A stretch of 64,000 bases of DNA from an uncultured Acidimicrobiales bacterium (GTDB taxonomy: Bacteria; Actinomycetota; Acidimicrobiia; Acidimicrobiales; SZUA-35). Shown here one piece after another: positions 51,194 through 60,068 of this stretch. The notes beneath the pieces are model-generated. The model had not been told where the DNA came from and ran no database searches. It was given only the letters and a program-made list of their open reading frames with translations. How positions within the stretch are numbered: the first letter of the stretch is position 1; each line of letters starts with the position of its first letter. The stretch lies in contig CALAJV010000026.1 of the NCBI GenBank assembly GCA_937922805.1, positions 47,534 to 111,533 of the forward strand. Direction: 5' to 3'. The position numbers and the translations under genes were made by a program.

Positions 51194-52438
51194 ATGACTG
51201 ACACCACACCGACAACGGATAGTTCGCCGAAAGAGAAGCATTTGGCCGCGGTCGGTCCCGCTGGCAATTTTGACCGATGCCCGATAATGCCAACGTACGG
51301 GCCGCCATCGGTTCAATTCATGCGCGGTCAAGGCCCCTACCTTTGGGACAGCCACGATAAGAAGTATCTCGACTTTTTGTCCGGACTAGCCGTTACCAGC
51401 CTCGGTCATGCCCACCCCGCGGTGGCGGCGGCGGTGGCCAACCAGGCCAATCGACTACTTCATGTTTCTAATCTGTATGCCACTGAGCACAACGCTGCAG
51501 TGTCGACAATCATTGATCGCCTAATCGGCGATGGAACCCCAGCAGGGGGGCAAACCTTTTTCTGTAACTCCGGAGCTGAAGCTAATGAAGCGACCATCAA
51601 GTTGGCCCGCAGATTCGGCGGACCGGGCCGCCACGTTGTGGTTTGCGCCTTTGAGAGCTTTCATGGACGAACGCTCGCCACTCTAGCGGCTACCGGTCAG
51701 CCGGCGAAGTGGGACGTTTTTCAACCTCTGCCCGAAGGTTTCCGACATGTTGTCTGGGATGACCTCAACGAGCTGGAAAATTCGCTTGATGATACTGTCG
51801 CTGCGGTGTTGCTCGAACCGGTTCAAGGCGAAGGCGGAGTAAATCCGGCGACCGCCGAATATTTCCAAGGCGTCGAGAAGCTGTGTCGAGAACGAGGCAT
51901 TCTCTTCATGGTCGATGAAGTGCAAACCGGTTTCGGGCGAACCGGTGAATGGTTTGGCTTCCAACACTTTGGGGTGTCGCCCGACGTAATTGCTATGGCT
52001 AAAGCACTCGGGAACGGAATGCCAATTGGAGCCTGCTGGGCCAAAGCCGACATAGCAGCGTCCTTTGTTGCCGGCGACCATGCAACCACGTTTGGTGGTC
52101 AACCATTGGCCACAGCGGCGGCTCGAGCTGTGCTCGAGACCATGGAGGCAATCGACGCCCCTCGGCTAGCAGCCGAAGCGGGCCGCAAGATCACCGACAA
52201 GGTCATGGAACTCGACCAAGTTGTGGGAGTCAGAGGCCTCGGTTTGCTCCTTGCGATCGAGCTCGACGGAGTCGACGCTCGAGTCGTCGCTTCTGAATGC
52301 CTAGCTAATGGCTTGGTGCTGAATGGTGTGACCCCAACTGCGCTCCGGATCGCGCCGCCGGTAATCATCGATGACTCGCACATCGACGAGGCAGCCGACA
52401 TCTTGGGTGCAGTTCTGGGTAAGGCTGGTGCTTCATGA
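51194..52438 (+). CDS. argD: Acetylornithine aminotransferase
   Basis: 414 aa class III PLP aminotransferase. Visible: FLSGLAVTSLGHAHP, the phosphate loop FCNSGAEANEATIKLAR, ESFHGRTLATL, MVDEVQTGFGRTG, the PLP lysine in AMAKALGNGMPIGA, and TTFGGQPLATAAA. 2 nt after argB; overlaps argF by 4 nt. In many bacteria the same enzyme also serves lysine synthesis. Confidence 0.95.
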   Translation: MTDTTPTTDSSPKEKHLAAVGPAGNFDRCPIMPTYGPPSVQFMRGQGPYLWDSHDKKYLDFLSGLAVTSLGHAHPAVAAAVANQANRLLHVSNLYATEHNAAVSTIIDRLIGDGTPAGGQTFFCNSGAEANEATIKLARRFGGPGRHVVVCAFESFHGRTLATLAATGQPAKWDVFQPLPEGFRHVVWDDLNELENSLDDTVAAVLLEPVQGEGGVNPATAEYFQGVEKLCRERGILFMVDEVQTGFGRTGEWFGFQHFGVSPDVIAMAKALGNGMPIGACWAKADIAASFVAGDHATTFGGQPLATAAARAVLETMEAIDAPRLAAEAGRKITDKVMELDQVVGVRGLGLLLAIELDGVDARVVASECLANGLVLNGVTPTALRIAPPVIIDDSHIDEAADILGAVLGKAGAS

Positions 52439-53325
52439 GGCATCTACTTGAAATCGACGATCTAAACCCAAGCCAACTTCGCCAAGTGGTTGACCTAGCC
52501 AAGTCGCCAATCGCCGATAATGCTGACTTGCTGCAAAGGCAAGGGGTAGCTTGCTATTTCGCTAAACCGTCGGCTCGAACTCGGAACTCGACCGAGATGG
52601 CCGTCGTGCAGCTTGGTGGACACCCCGTTTACATCACCGCGGCCGAGGTAGGCATAGACGAGCGGGAGACCGCAGAAGATGTTACCCGAACGCTAGCTTG
52701 CTATCACCGAGCGATTTGCGCCCGAGTTTTTGATCATTCGGTGCTTGAACGAATGGCGGCGGTCAATCGAATCCCGATCATTAATCTACTCTCAGATGCG
52801 GCCCACCCTTTACAAGCCATTGCTGATGTGTTGACTATTGAAGAGGAGTTCGGTTCAGTCGAAGGTCAAACCGTTACCTACGTCGGCGACAGCAACAACG
52901 TGACGCGGTCGTTAGCGCTAGCGGTCGGCATGCTTGGGGGAAAAATCCAAATTGCTTCGCCCCCTAGCCACCGGTTTGGTCCGGTTGATCATGACCGTCT
53001 GGCCGGAGCGGGCGTGGCGGTCAGCTATCTAGATCGCCCTGACCAAGTCGCTGGGTCTCAGGTTATCTACACCGATACGTGGATTTCGATGGGACAAGAG
53101 GCTGTCCGGGATCAAAAGCTCAAGAGTTTCGAGGGCTATTGCGTGAACGATGCGATGATGCAAAACAATCCTGGAGCGATTTTTATGCACTGTCTGCCAG
53201 CCCACCGCAACGAAGAAGCGACCGACAGCGTTCTTGACGGACATCAAAGCCGCATTTGGACTCAGGCCGCTCATCGACTCGACGCGGTTCGAGCAGTCTT
53301 AGCTTGGACCTGTGAGGAGGAGTAG
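52435..53325 (+). CDS. argF: Ornithine carbamoyltransferase
   Basis: 296 aa. Joins ornithine and carbamoyl phosphate (supplied by carAB at the left end) to citrulline. Carbamoyl-phosphate loop SARTRNS, HPLQ, YVGDSNNVTRSL, the ornithine loop DTWISMGQE and the catalytic HCLPAHR are all present. Overlaps argD by 4 nt and argR by 1 nt. Confidence 0.96.
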   Translation: MRHLLEIDDLNPSQLRQVVDLAKSPIADNADLLQRQGVACYFAKPSARTRNSTEMAVVQLGGHPVYITAAEVGIDERETAEDVTRTLACYHRAICARVFDHSVLERMAAVNRIPIINLLSDAAHPLQAIADVLTIEEEFGSVEGQTVTYVGDSNNVTRSLALAVGMLGGKIQIASPPSHRFGPVDHDRLAGAGVAVSYLDRPDQVAGSQVIYTDTWISMGQEAVRDQKLKSFEGYCVNDAMMQNNPGAIFMHCLPAHRNEEATDSVLDGHQSRIWTQAAHRLDAVRAVLAWTCEEE

Positions 53326-53810
53326 TGGTCGTAGGTAAGGCGCAAAGACAACATAAGATCTCTCAACTGTTAGAAGAACAAGCAGTGACGAGTCAAGGCC
53401 AACTTGTCGACCTTCTAGAGGGCAAAGGGGTGAACGCCACCCAGGCCACGGTTTCTCGCGATTTGGATGAACTCGGTGCCATCAAAGTTCGGGTTCCGGG
53501 CGGGGCCACAGTTTACGCCATACCTGAGCTGCCAGCCGACCAACTAGCGCCAAGCGGTCACTTGCGTCGCGTCTTGGGGGAGTGGCTGGTCGAGGTTTCA
53601 CGCTCCGGCGATTTAGTCGTGATGAGAACCCCACCCGGTTCGGCGCACACCGTGGCAAACGCTCTCGATCGGTCAGGTCTCGACGGGTTGCTTGGCACAG
53701 TGGCTGGCGACGATACATTGCTAGCTATTGCCAAACAGGGATCGGGAGCGAAGCTGGCCGGTCACCTCAGCGACCTAGCGGGCCTCGACGATAGCGATGC
53801 CGCTGGCTAA
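53325..53810 (+). CDS. argR: Arginine repressor
   Basis: 161 aa. N-terminal winged helix (ISQLLEEQAVTSQGQLVDLL, ATQATVSRDLDELGAIKV) and C-terminal hexamerisation/arginine-binding domain with the GTVAGDDTLLAIA motif. GTG start within TAGTG, preceded by GAGGAGG. Acts with arginine on ARG boxes such as the one before argC, and so regulates its own operon. Confidence 0.95.
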   Translation: MVVGKAQRQHKISQLLEEQAVTSQGQLVDLLEGKGVNATQATVSRDLDELGAIKVRVPGGATVYAIPELPADQLAPSGHLRRVLGEWLVEVSRSGDLVVMRTPPGSAHTVANALDRSGLDGLLGTVAGDDTLLAIAKQGSGAKLAGHLSDLAGLDDSDAAG

Positions 53811-53870
53811 CAGTCCGTAACTAGTTTTCTCTACGAGATCAACCAGGAACCAATAATCAACCAAATGGGC

Positions 53871-53887
53871 GCGCTAGGAAGTAGCGC
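53871..53887 (+). promoter_or_regulatory. Hairpin in the argR-argG gap
   Basis: Perfect 6-bp stem GCGCTA/TAGCGC with a GGAAG loop in the 109-nt argR-argG gap. No U-tract. It may be an mRNA processing or partial termination signal; function unknown. Confidence 0.3.
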
Positions 53888-53919
53888 TCAACCAGAATCT
53901 AAGAAATGTGGGAAACGAC

Positions 53920-55179
53920 ATGACAACTGAACCAACGGCAAGCGTCCGCGCCAGCAGCGAGGATATTAATAAGGTCGTGTTGGCCTATTCGGGCGGTCTT
54001 GACACGTCAGTAATCCTGACCTGGCTGAAGGAAACCTACGACTGTGAAGTCGTCACATTCACCGCTGACTTGGGGCAAGGCGGAGAAGTCGAACCGGCTC
54101 GGGCCAAAGCGCTGGCCATGGGTGTGCCGGAGTCGGCCATCTACATTGATGACTTGCGGGAGGAGTTTGTTCGAGACTTTGTATTCCCAATGTTTCGAGC
54201 GAACACTATCTACGAGGGCGAGTACCTTCTTGGAACATCGATTGCTCGACCGCTGATTGCTAAACGATTGGTGGAGATCGCAGCCGAACAAAACGCTGAT
54301 GCGGTAAGCCATGGGGCTACCGGCAAAGGAAACGATCAGGTTCGATTTGAACTGGGCGCATACGCTCTCAATCCCGACATAAAAGTAATTGCTCCATGGC
54401 GGGAATGGGATCTACTAAGCCGCGAGAAGCTGCTCGCGTACGCCAAAGAACGCGATATTCCTATTGAAATGTCTCGTGGTAGTAAGTCTCCTTTTTCGAT
54501 GGATGCCAATCTTCTTCATATCTCCTATGAGGGAGGACCACTGGAAAATCCATGGACCGAACCACCTTCTGAGATGTGGCGATGGTCGGTGAGTCCGGAG
54601 CAGGCTCCGAACGATCCGACATATCTTGAAGTCGAATATCGCAACGGCGACATCGTGGCCATCGATGGGGTCGAGATGTCTCCGGCCACGGTTCTGACCA
54701 AGTTGAATGAGATCGGTGGCGCTAACGGTGTCGGTCGCCTCGATATTGTCGAGAACCGATACGTAGGGATGAAGAGCCGTGGTGCCTACGAAACACCGGG
54801 TGGGGCGATAATGCTCCGGGCTCACAGAGCGATTGAATCTATCACTTTAGATCGCGAGGTTGCTCACCTTAAAGATGAGCTGATGCCACGCTACGCATCG
54901 GTGATTTACAACGGTTATTGGTGGAGCCCAGAACGAGAGATGCTGCAGACAGCGATTGACTGGAGCCAAGCAGCGGTCAACGGAACGGTTCGACTAAAGC
55001 TCTATAAGGGCAACATCGAAGTGGCCGGACGGAAGTCGGACGACTCGCTGTTCGATGAGAACATTGCAACGTTTGAAGACGACGGGGGCGTGTACAACCA
55101 AGCTGATGCTGAAGGGTTCATTAAGCTAAATGCGCTTCGGTTGCGAACGCTAGCGGCCAAGCGAGGCGTCGGCCGATGA
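53920..55179 (+). CDS. argG: Argininosuccinate synthase
   Basis: 419 aa. Condenses citrulline and aspartate using ATP. P-loop VVLAYSGGLDTSVIL, THGATGKGNDQ-type loop (SHGATGKGNDQVRFE), and SRGSKSPFSMDANL. I start at ATG 53920; an in-frame GTG at 53908 would add four residues but contains the GGGA likely used as ribosome site. Separated from argR by 109 nt, overlapping argH by 4 nt. Confidence 0.96.
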   Translation: MTTEPTASVRASSEDINKVVLAYSGGLDTSVILTWLKETYDCEVVTFTADLGQGGEVEPARAKALAMGVPESAIYIDDLREEFVRDFVFPMFRANTIYEGEYLLGTSIARPLIAKRLVEIAAEQNADAVSHGATGKGNDQVRFELGAYALNPDIKVIAPWREWDLLSREKLLAYAKERDIPIEMSRGSKSPFSMDANLLHISYEGGPLENPWTEPPSEMWRWSVSPEQAPNDPTYLEVEYRNGDIVAIDGVEMSPATVLTKLNEIGGANGVGRLDIVENRYVGMKSRGAYETPGGAIMLRAHRAIESITLDREVAHLKDELMPRYASVIYNGYWWSPEREMLQTAIDWSQAAVNGTVRLKLYKGNIEVAGRKSDDSLFDENIATFEDDGGVYNQADAEGFIKLNALRLRTLAAKRGVGR

Positions 55180-56594
55180 GCCCCGGAGACGAAAAAATCC
55201 TTGGTGAAAACACGCTGTGGCATGGCCGGTTTGCCTCCGGCCCGGCGGAAGCACTGCTGGAGTTCACGTCCAGTTTGTCGTTCGACGTGCGGCTAGCAGC
55301 GCAAGATATCAAAGGCTCGAAAGCCCATGTTCGAGGTTTGGGGCGAGCAGGCATTCTCACCGCTGACGAACAAACGGCGATTTTGTCTGCTCTGGATCAG
55401 GTTGAAGTTGAACTGGCGACAAAGCAATTTGAGTTCGTCGCCACCGACGAAGACATTCACACCGCCATCGAACGACGGGTTACCGAGATCGCTGGCGAAG
55501 TCGGCGGCAAGCTCCACACCGGTCGAAGCCGTAACGACCAGGTGGCAACAGCGTTCCGGCTTTGGGTCAAGGAGATGCTTGTCACCACTATTGAAGGCGT
55601 TATCGAACTCCAAACTGTTTTGTTAAACAAAGCGGTTGGGGCCGGTGACGCCTACCTGCCTGGCTACACCCATTTGCAGCGAGCGCAACCAATACCGCTC
55701 GGCCATCATTTAGCGGTTCACGCCTGGTCGCTCAGCCGAGACGTCGACCGGTTATTTGATACCCACCGTAGGGCTGATGTGTCACCGCTAGGGGCCGGAG
55801 CGTTGGCCGGAACATCGCTGCCGCTGGACCCAGTCGCCACTGCAGCTGATCTCGGATTCGCCGCCACCTTTGACAATTCGGTCGATGTTACCTGTGATCG
55901 TGATTTCGTCGCCGAGTCATTGTTTGCTTTGGCTGTTTTGGGTGTCCATTTGAGCCGGATTGGTGAAGAATACTGCCTTTGGGCTTCGAGCGAGTTCGGC
56001 TTCGTTGCGCTGGACGACGGGTATTCCACCGGTTCGTCAATGATGCCGCAGAAGAAGAATCCTGATATCGCTGAGCTAGCCCGCGGTAAGGCTGGCCGCC
56101 TAATCGGCAACTTGACCGGGTTGCTAGCCACCCTTAAGGGTCTTCCCTTTGCCTATAACCGTGATCTGCAGGAAGATAAAGAGCCTGTCTTTGATTCGGC
56201 TGATCAGGTACAGCTTGGGTTGATAGCACTCAGCGGGATGATCCAAACGTCAGAGTTCAATGTCGACGCTATGGCTGCTGCCGCCGACGACCAAACTGCG
56301 TTAGCGACCGACTTGGCTGAAGTTCTCGTTGACGGTGGAACACCATTTCGACAAGCCCACGCCATTGTTGGCGAATTGGTTCGCCAGTCGATTTCTACCG
56401 AGAAGTCACTTTCTGATTTGGTGGCCGCCCACGACGACTTCGCTCCGTCGGTTAACGAACTGTTTGAGCCTGGAGCAGCGTTGTATCGCCGAAATAGCTA
56501 TGGCGGTGCTGGTTATTCGCCTGTTGCCGATCAGCTCGATCGTCTGAGCGCACTGATCAAACGGGATCGAGACCGCCTAGACGAGCTCAGTTGA
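55176..56594 (+). CDS. argH: Argininosuccinate lyase
   Basis: 472 aa fumarase/aspartase-superfamily enzyme releasing arginine and fumarate. N-terminal LWHGRFASGPAEALLEF, HTGRSRNDQVAT, the catalytic His region GYTHLQRAQPIPLGHH, and the mobile signature loop SSMMPQKKNPD with the catalytic Ser. ATGA overlap with argG; ends the arg gene run, 1 nt before mpg. Confidence 0.97.
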   Translation: MSPGDEKILGENTLWHGRFASGPAEALLEFTSSLSFDVRLAAQDIKGSKAHVRGLGRAGILTADEQTAILSALDQVEVELATKQFEFVATDEDIHTAIERRVTEIAGEVGGKLHTGRSRNDQVATAFRLWVKEMLVTTIEGVIELQTVLLNKAVGAGDAYLPGYTHLQRAQPIPLGHHLAVHAWSLSRDVDRLFDTHRRADVSPLGAGALAGTSLPLDPVATAADLGFAATFDNSVDVTCDRDFVAESLFALAVLGVHLSRIGEEYCLWASSEFGFVALDDGYSTGSSMMPQKKNPDIAELARGKAGRLIGNLTGLLATLKGLPFAYNRDLQEDKEPVFDSADQVQLGLIALSGMIQTSEFNVDAMAAAADDQTALATDLAEVLVDGGTPFRQAHAIVGELVRQSISTEKSLSDLVAAHDDFAPSVNELFEPGAALYRRNSYGGAGYSPVADQLDRLSALIKRDRDRLDELS

Positions 56595-56595
56595 G

Positions 56596-57222
56596 GTGAA
56601 GCCGACCAGAGCTGATAGCCCAGATCCATTTCCGACTGAAAGATTGGCCGGTCCGGCGTCCACTGTGGCTTCCACTCTGCTCGGAGCAGTTCTCGTTGTC
56701 GGTGCTCGCAGCGGACGCATTGTAGAAGTCGAAGCCTACGAGGGGGCGAACGATCAGGCTAGTCACGCGGCCTGCGGTCTAACCCCCCGCAACGCAGTGA
56801 TGCATGGTGCCGCTGGACATCTTTACGTCTACCGGATCTATGGCATGCACTGGTGCGCGAACGTGGTAACCGGCAACGTTGATGATCCAGGTGCCGTCCT
56901 GATTCGGGCCATCGAACCTCTAACCGGCTTAGATGAGATGTGGGTCGACAGGCCAAAAGCGAAACACAAAACAGATCTCGGGTCTGGCCCCGGCAAACTC
57001 TGCGCCGCCCTCGGGATAACTGGTGACGACAATGAATCCAAAGTGGCGTCTTGTGGCGCCTCGGATTCAGGCTATTCCCGATCGAGAATTCAGCTGTTGT
57101 CCGGTAGCCAACGAGCCAAGGCAGTAACCGGGCCTCGGATCGGCATCTCTAAAGCAACGGAGTTGCCGTGGCGGTTCGCCGAGGCTGGGTCACCATTTAT
57201 GAGTAGGCCAAGACTCCGGTAG
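56596..57222 (+). CDS. mpg: 3-methyladenine DNA glycosylase (AAG/MPG family)
   Basis: 208 aa. Excises alkylated purines. The family core is clear: VEVEAYEGANDQASHAA, TPRNAVMHGAAGHLYVYRIYG with the nucleotide-flipping Tyr, and AVLIRAIEPL; SGPGKLCAALGI follows. GTG start 1 nt after the argH stop, so it is co-transcribed with the arg operon although unrelated in function. Confidence 0.92.
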   Translation: MKPTRADSPDPFPTERLAGPASTVASTLLGAVLVVGARSGRIVEVEAYEGANDQASHAACGLTPRNAVMHGAAGHLYVYRIYGMHWCANVVTGNVDDPGAVLIRAIEPLTGLDEMWVDRPKAKHKTDLGSGPGKLCAALGITGDDNESKVASCGASDSGYSRSRIQLLSGSQRAKAVTGPRIGISKATELPWRFAEAGSPFMSRPRLR

Positions 57223-57278
57223 CCAATTTGCCTGCCACCTGGTGTGACCAATCTCCCACGGTGTCCCGAGATAAGCGT

Positions 57279-57307
57279 TTGTGTTTATTTTTCCGTGTAC
57301 CTATCGT
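57279..57307 (+). promoter_or_regulatory. Promoter for metZ
   Basis: -35 TTGTGT (57279-57284), 17-bp spacer, -10 TATCGT (57302-57307) in the AT-rich 184-nt gap before metZ. Confidence 0.5.
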
Positions 57308-57324
57308 AATTGCCATCTATATCC

Positions 57325-57346
57325 GATAAACCCGATCGGACTTATC
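57325..57346. promoter_or_regulatory. 22-bp composite palindrome, candidate operator
   Basis: GATAA-ac-CCGATCGG-ac-TTATC: the outer arms and the central 8 bp are perfectly symmetrical. It lies 18 bp after the predicted -10 of metZ, where a bound repressor would block early transcription. The regulator is unknown; a sulfur-responsive factor is a guess. Confidence 0.45.
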
Positions 57347-57406
57347 ATATTTAGGTCATATTCGGGAATCTCAGATGTCGACGTCGACGAGGTGAGGTAA
57401 ACGAAG

Positions 57407-58633
57407 GTGATTGAGCCGTCCGAGTTTCACGAAGCAACTGCTCTTGTACGCGGTGGACTTGAACGCTCGCAGTTCGACGAGACGTCCGAAGCGCTCTACC
57501 TGACTTCTGGTTATGTGTATCCCACCGCGGCTGAGGCCGAGGCCGCTTTTTCTGGCGAGAAAAGCCGCTACATCTATAGTCGCTACGGCAACCCGACCGT
57601 CTCTGCCTTCGAAGAGCGGCTGCGGTTACTAGAGGGAGCCGAGATGTGCATGGCCACTGGCAGTGGGATGGCTGCGGTTTTTGCTTCGCTGGCATCGTTG
57701 GTTGGGGCTGGCGACCGAGTTATCGGTTCTCGAGCATTGTTCGGATCGTGCCACGTAATACTCACCGAAATTCTTCCCCGCTTTGGTGTCGACACAGAAC
57801 TCATTGATGGAACGTCGCTCGATGATTGGGAGCGGGCCATTACCAAAAAGGACGAAAGCGGAAAGGGTCCCAAGGCAATCTTTGTGGAGACTCCGTCCAA
57901 CCCTGGGCTTCAGATCATTGACCTTGCCGCGGTCGCTGATATGGCTCATGCCGCCGGTGCGATGGTAATTGTTGACAACGTTTTTGCTAGTCCAGTTCTG
58001 CAGCGGCCACTTGAGTTAGGGGCCGACGTCGTCGTCTACTCGGCGACGAAGCACATCGATGGTCAAGGGCGTACTTTGGGTGGTGCAGTGCTTGGCACCA
58101 AAGAGTACAAAGAAGAGTACTTGATGCCGTTTACTCGCCATACCGGTCCAAGCTTGAGTCCATTCAATGCCTGGGTGCTTCTAAAAGGGCTCGAAACACT
58201 ACGGCTCCGAGTTGATGCTTCGAGCCGAGCCGCCCACGATCTGGCTAATCGGCTCGAGCCACACCCGCTTGTTGAATCGGTTGGCTACCCCGGTCTGGCC
58301 TCTCACCCACAGTTCGATTTGGCCAAACGGCAGATGCAGTCCGGCGGCACCATCGTTACCATCGACCTTGGCGGAAAGAGCGAAGCGTTCCAGTTCATGG
58401 ATGCGCTTAGCCTGTTCGATATCTCAAACAACGTTGGTGATTCAAAGAGTTTGGTTACTCACCCAGCGACCACGACTCATCGACGAATTGGGGCTGAAGG
58501 CCGGGCGTTAGTTGGCATTGGCGAAGGCTTGGTCCGCCTATCGGTAGGGCTCGAGGATGTTAACGATCTCTATCAGGATCTGGACCGAGCCCTAGGCGCA
58601 ATCAGATCGAGTAACCCAAATCAGTTGCCATAG
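57407..58633 (+). CDS. metZ: O-succinylhomoserine sulfhydrylase
   Basis: 408 aa Cys/Met-metabolism PLP enzyme, likely making homocysteine directly from O-succinylhomoserine and sulfide. N terminus TALVRGGLERSQFDETSEALYLTSGYVY and RYIYSRYGNPTV are typical of MetZ; the PLP lysine is in VVYSATKHIDGQGR. GTG start with GAGGTGAGG upstream. With the cystathionine-synthase-family gene at 21.8 kb this gives two candidate sulfur-incorporation enzymes. Confidence 0.92.
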   Translation: MIEPSEFHEATALVRGGLERSQFDETSEALYLTSGYVYPTAAEAEAAFSGEKSRYIYSRYGNPTVSAFEERLRLLEGAEMCMATGSGMAAVFASLASLVGAGDRVIGSRALFGSCHVILTEILPRFGVDTELIDGTSLDDWERAITKKDESGKGPKAIFVETPSNPGLQIIDLAAVADMAHAAGAMVIVDNVFASPVLQRPLELGADVVVYSATKHIDGQGRTLGGAVLGTKEYKEEYLMPFTRHTGPSLSPFNAWVLLKGLETLRLRVDASSRAAHDLANRLEPHPLVESVGYPGLASHPQFDLAKRQMQSGGTIVTIDLGGKSEAFQFMDALSLFDISNNVGDSKSLVTHPATTTHRRIGAEGRALVGIGEGLVRLSVGLEDVNDLYQDLDRALGAIRSSNPNQLP

Positions 58634-58636
58634 GCT
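58631..58636 (+). promoter_or_regulatory. Candidate -10 for the leaderless Nudix gene
   Basis: TAGGCT lies 6 nt before the GTG start at 58643 and overlaps the metZ stop codon. There is no Shine-Dalgarno sequence. Confidence 0.45.
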
Positions 58637-58642
58637 GGTCAC

Positions 58643-59260
58643 GTGTTCGATTTGTTCAATTCTACGTCCCCGCAGCTGCAGCCCTGTCCCGACAACCTAG
58701 CGGAGGCGGTCGCCCAGATCGAGCGAGCCGAATTGGTCGGGGAGCAACAGCAGACACTTCGAACTAACGTCCTCCAATTCTGTCAACGCAACCACAACGC
58801 CTTACACCGAACGTGTCTAGATGGCCACCTCACCGCATCGTCGCTAATAGTTAACGCCCAACGGTCTGAAGTTTTAGTTATTCGGCATACCAAACTGCGA
58901 CGTTGGTTGCAGCCCGGCGGCCACGCTGACGGTAATGGTAATTTGCAGCGGGTGGCTTGGGACGAAGCTACCGAAGAAACCGGACTTCCCGATTTGTCGA
59001 TCGCTGCGCCCGCCATCGACATTGATATTCATGCAATCCCAGCCCGGGGCATTGAGCCGGAACACTTGCATCTAGATCTACGCTTTTTGTTGCTTGCGCC
59101 ATCAGCGGCATCGGTTGAGATCAACCACGAGTCGACGGACTTCGCGTGGGTCACACCCGACGATGCGCTGGTAGCCGATGAGCCGGACCTGCAGCGAGCG
59201 ATCGGAAGGGCCTTGGATGTCGTGGCCACTCTCCAAGGCTCAGGTGACCCTAAGTCGTAG
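58643..59260 (+). CDS. Nudix hydrolase with a divergent Nudix box
   Basis: 205 aa. Nudix region PGGHADGNGNLQRVAWDEATEETG: the canonical first Glu is Asn and the Arg of REUxEE is Asp, but the metal-binding EE pair is kept. RRWLQPGGHADG is typical of a predicted NTP pyrophosphohydrolase subgroup. The ~65-residue helical N terminus precedes the Nudix fold. The substrate is unknown. Its stop codon lies in a 14-bp tandem repeat. Confidence 0.85.
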   Translation: MFDLFNSTSPQLQPCPDNLAEAVAQIERAELVGEQQQTLRTNVLQFCQRNHNALHRTCLDGHLTASSLIVNAQRSEVLVIRHTKLRRWLQPGGHADGNGNLQRVAWDEATEETGLPDLSIAAPAIDIDIHAIPARGIEPEHLHLDLRFLLLAPSAASVEINHESTDFAWVTPDDALVADEPDLQRAIGRALDVVATLQGSGDPKS

Positions 59261-59294
59261 TTGCTGAGTCGTAGTTGCTGAGTCGTAATCGCTG
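59253..59294 (+). repeat. Three tandem 14-bp repeats over a stop codon
   Basis: AGTCGTAGTTGCTG occurs twice exactly and a third time with two changes. The Nudix stop TAG (59258-59260) is in copy 1. As 14 is not a multiple of 3, gain or loss of copies would not change this stop. Confidence 0.85.
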
Positions 59295-59307
59295 GGGAGT
59301 TGTGGTG

Positions 59308-59898
59308 CTAACCAACGTCTTGCGGTGCGGCGCAAGTGGGCATGGAGTTCGTGTTGGCTAATCTCGTGATTCTGCGGTCCAGCCGTTCTCCAACGCCAGT
59401 GTTGGTGACGTAGAACTTGGCGTCCGGGTCACCAGCAAGGCGATTGGTATACTCTTGTCGGTCGGCGAGCAGCACGCTCCAGTCGTCGAGCCACAAGTCC
59501 ATTATCGTGGCATCGCGCTCGGTCGAGGTGTCCAACCGCCCAAGGTCTGCAACCATCGATCGCAAAATGATAGTTGATTCACCAAGTTGTTGGGCCCGCT
59601 CGACTTCGTTTCGAGCGTCGAGAGCATCAGGCAGCTTATCGATCTCGACCGCTGCTGTCTGGCAAATCGCCTCTGATGCTCGTGACAACTCGATGTCGTC
59701 GAATCGATCTGGAGCATCTCGAACTGCGGCCCCAGAGTAGGCGTAGACCCAAACCCCGAAGCTGGCCAAAACGATTACCCCAACCAACACCTTCCAAAGC
59801 AGCCCAACGCTTCGACGAAGCGTCGACTTTGGTTTGGTATCGCCGGAGCCGAAGCCCTCGTCCTCGATGAATAGATCGGATTCTTCGGTCGTCGGCAT
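59308..59898 (-). CDS. Hypothetical single-pass membrane protein
   Basis: 196 aa, not recognised. An acidic N-terminal cytoplasmic stretch (~30 residues, EESDLFIEDEGFG) and a basic patch are followed by one transmembrane helix (about 33-53) and a ~140-residue extracellular helical domain with two cysteines (CQTA and PTCAAP). GGAGAG lies just before the ATG. Convergent with the Nudix gene, divergent from tyrS. Confidence 0.75.
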   Translation of the reverse strand: MPTTEESDLFIEDEGFGSGDTKPKSTLRRSVGLLWKVLVGVIVLASFGVWVYAYSGAAVRDAPDRFDDIELSRASEAICQTAAVEIDKLPDALDARNEVERAQQLGESTIILRSMVADLGRLDTSTERDATIMDLWLDDWSVLLADRQEYTNRLAGDPDAKFYVTNTGVGERLDRRITRLANTNSMPTCAAPQDVG

Positions 59899-60055
59899 GC
59901 TCTCTCCAGGTCTCTATAAGCGTACCGAGGATATTCGGTTGTTGAATTGTGGCGATTGGCTCGGCCACTGTTCGAATCAACTCCGGAGGGTATCTATTTC
60001 TGCTCTGTCCAGCTCTGGGGTGGATATCTATCAGTCAAAGGACGTTTATCGAGCC

Positions 60056-60061
60056 TATTAT
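60056..60061 (+). promoter_or_regulatory. Candidate -10 for leaderless tyrS
   Basis: TATTAT, close to consensus, lies 7 nt before the tyrS ATG at 60069; there is no Shine-Dalgarno sequence. Confidence 0.6.
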
Positions 60062-60068
60062 TGTTGCA

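Noticed and set aside
59949..60068. 40-residue N-terminal extension of TyrS, or a tRNA at the GTTCGAATC string near 59974
   Set aside because: The extension does not resemble TyrS, and the GTTCGAATC has no flanking T-stem or acceptor pairing.
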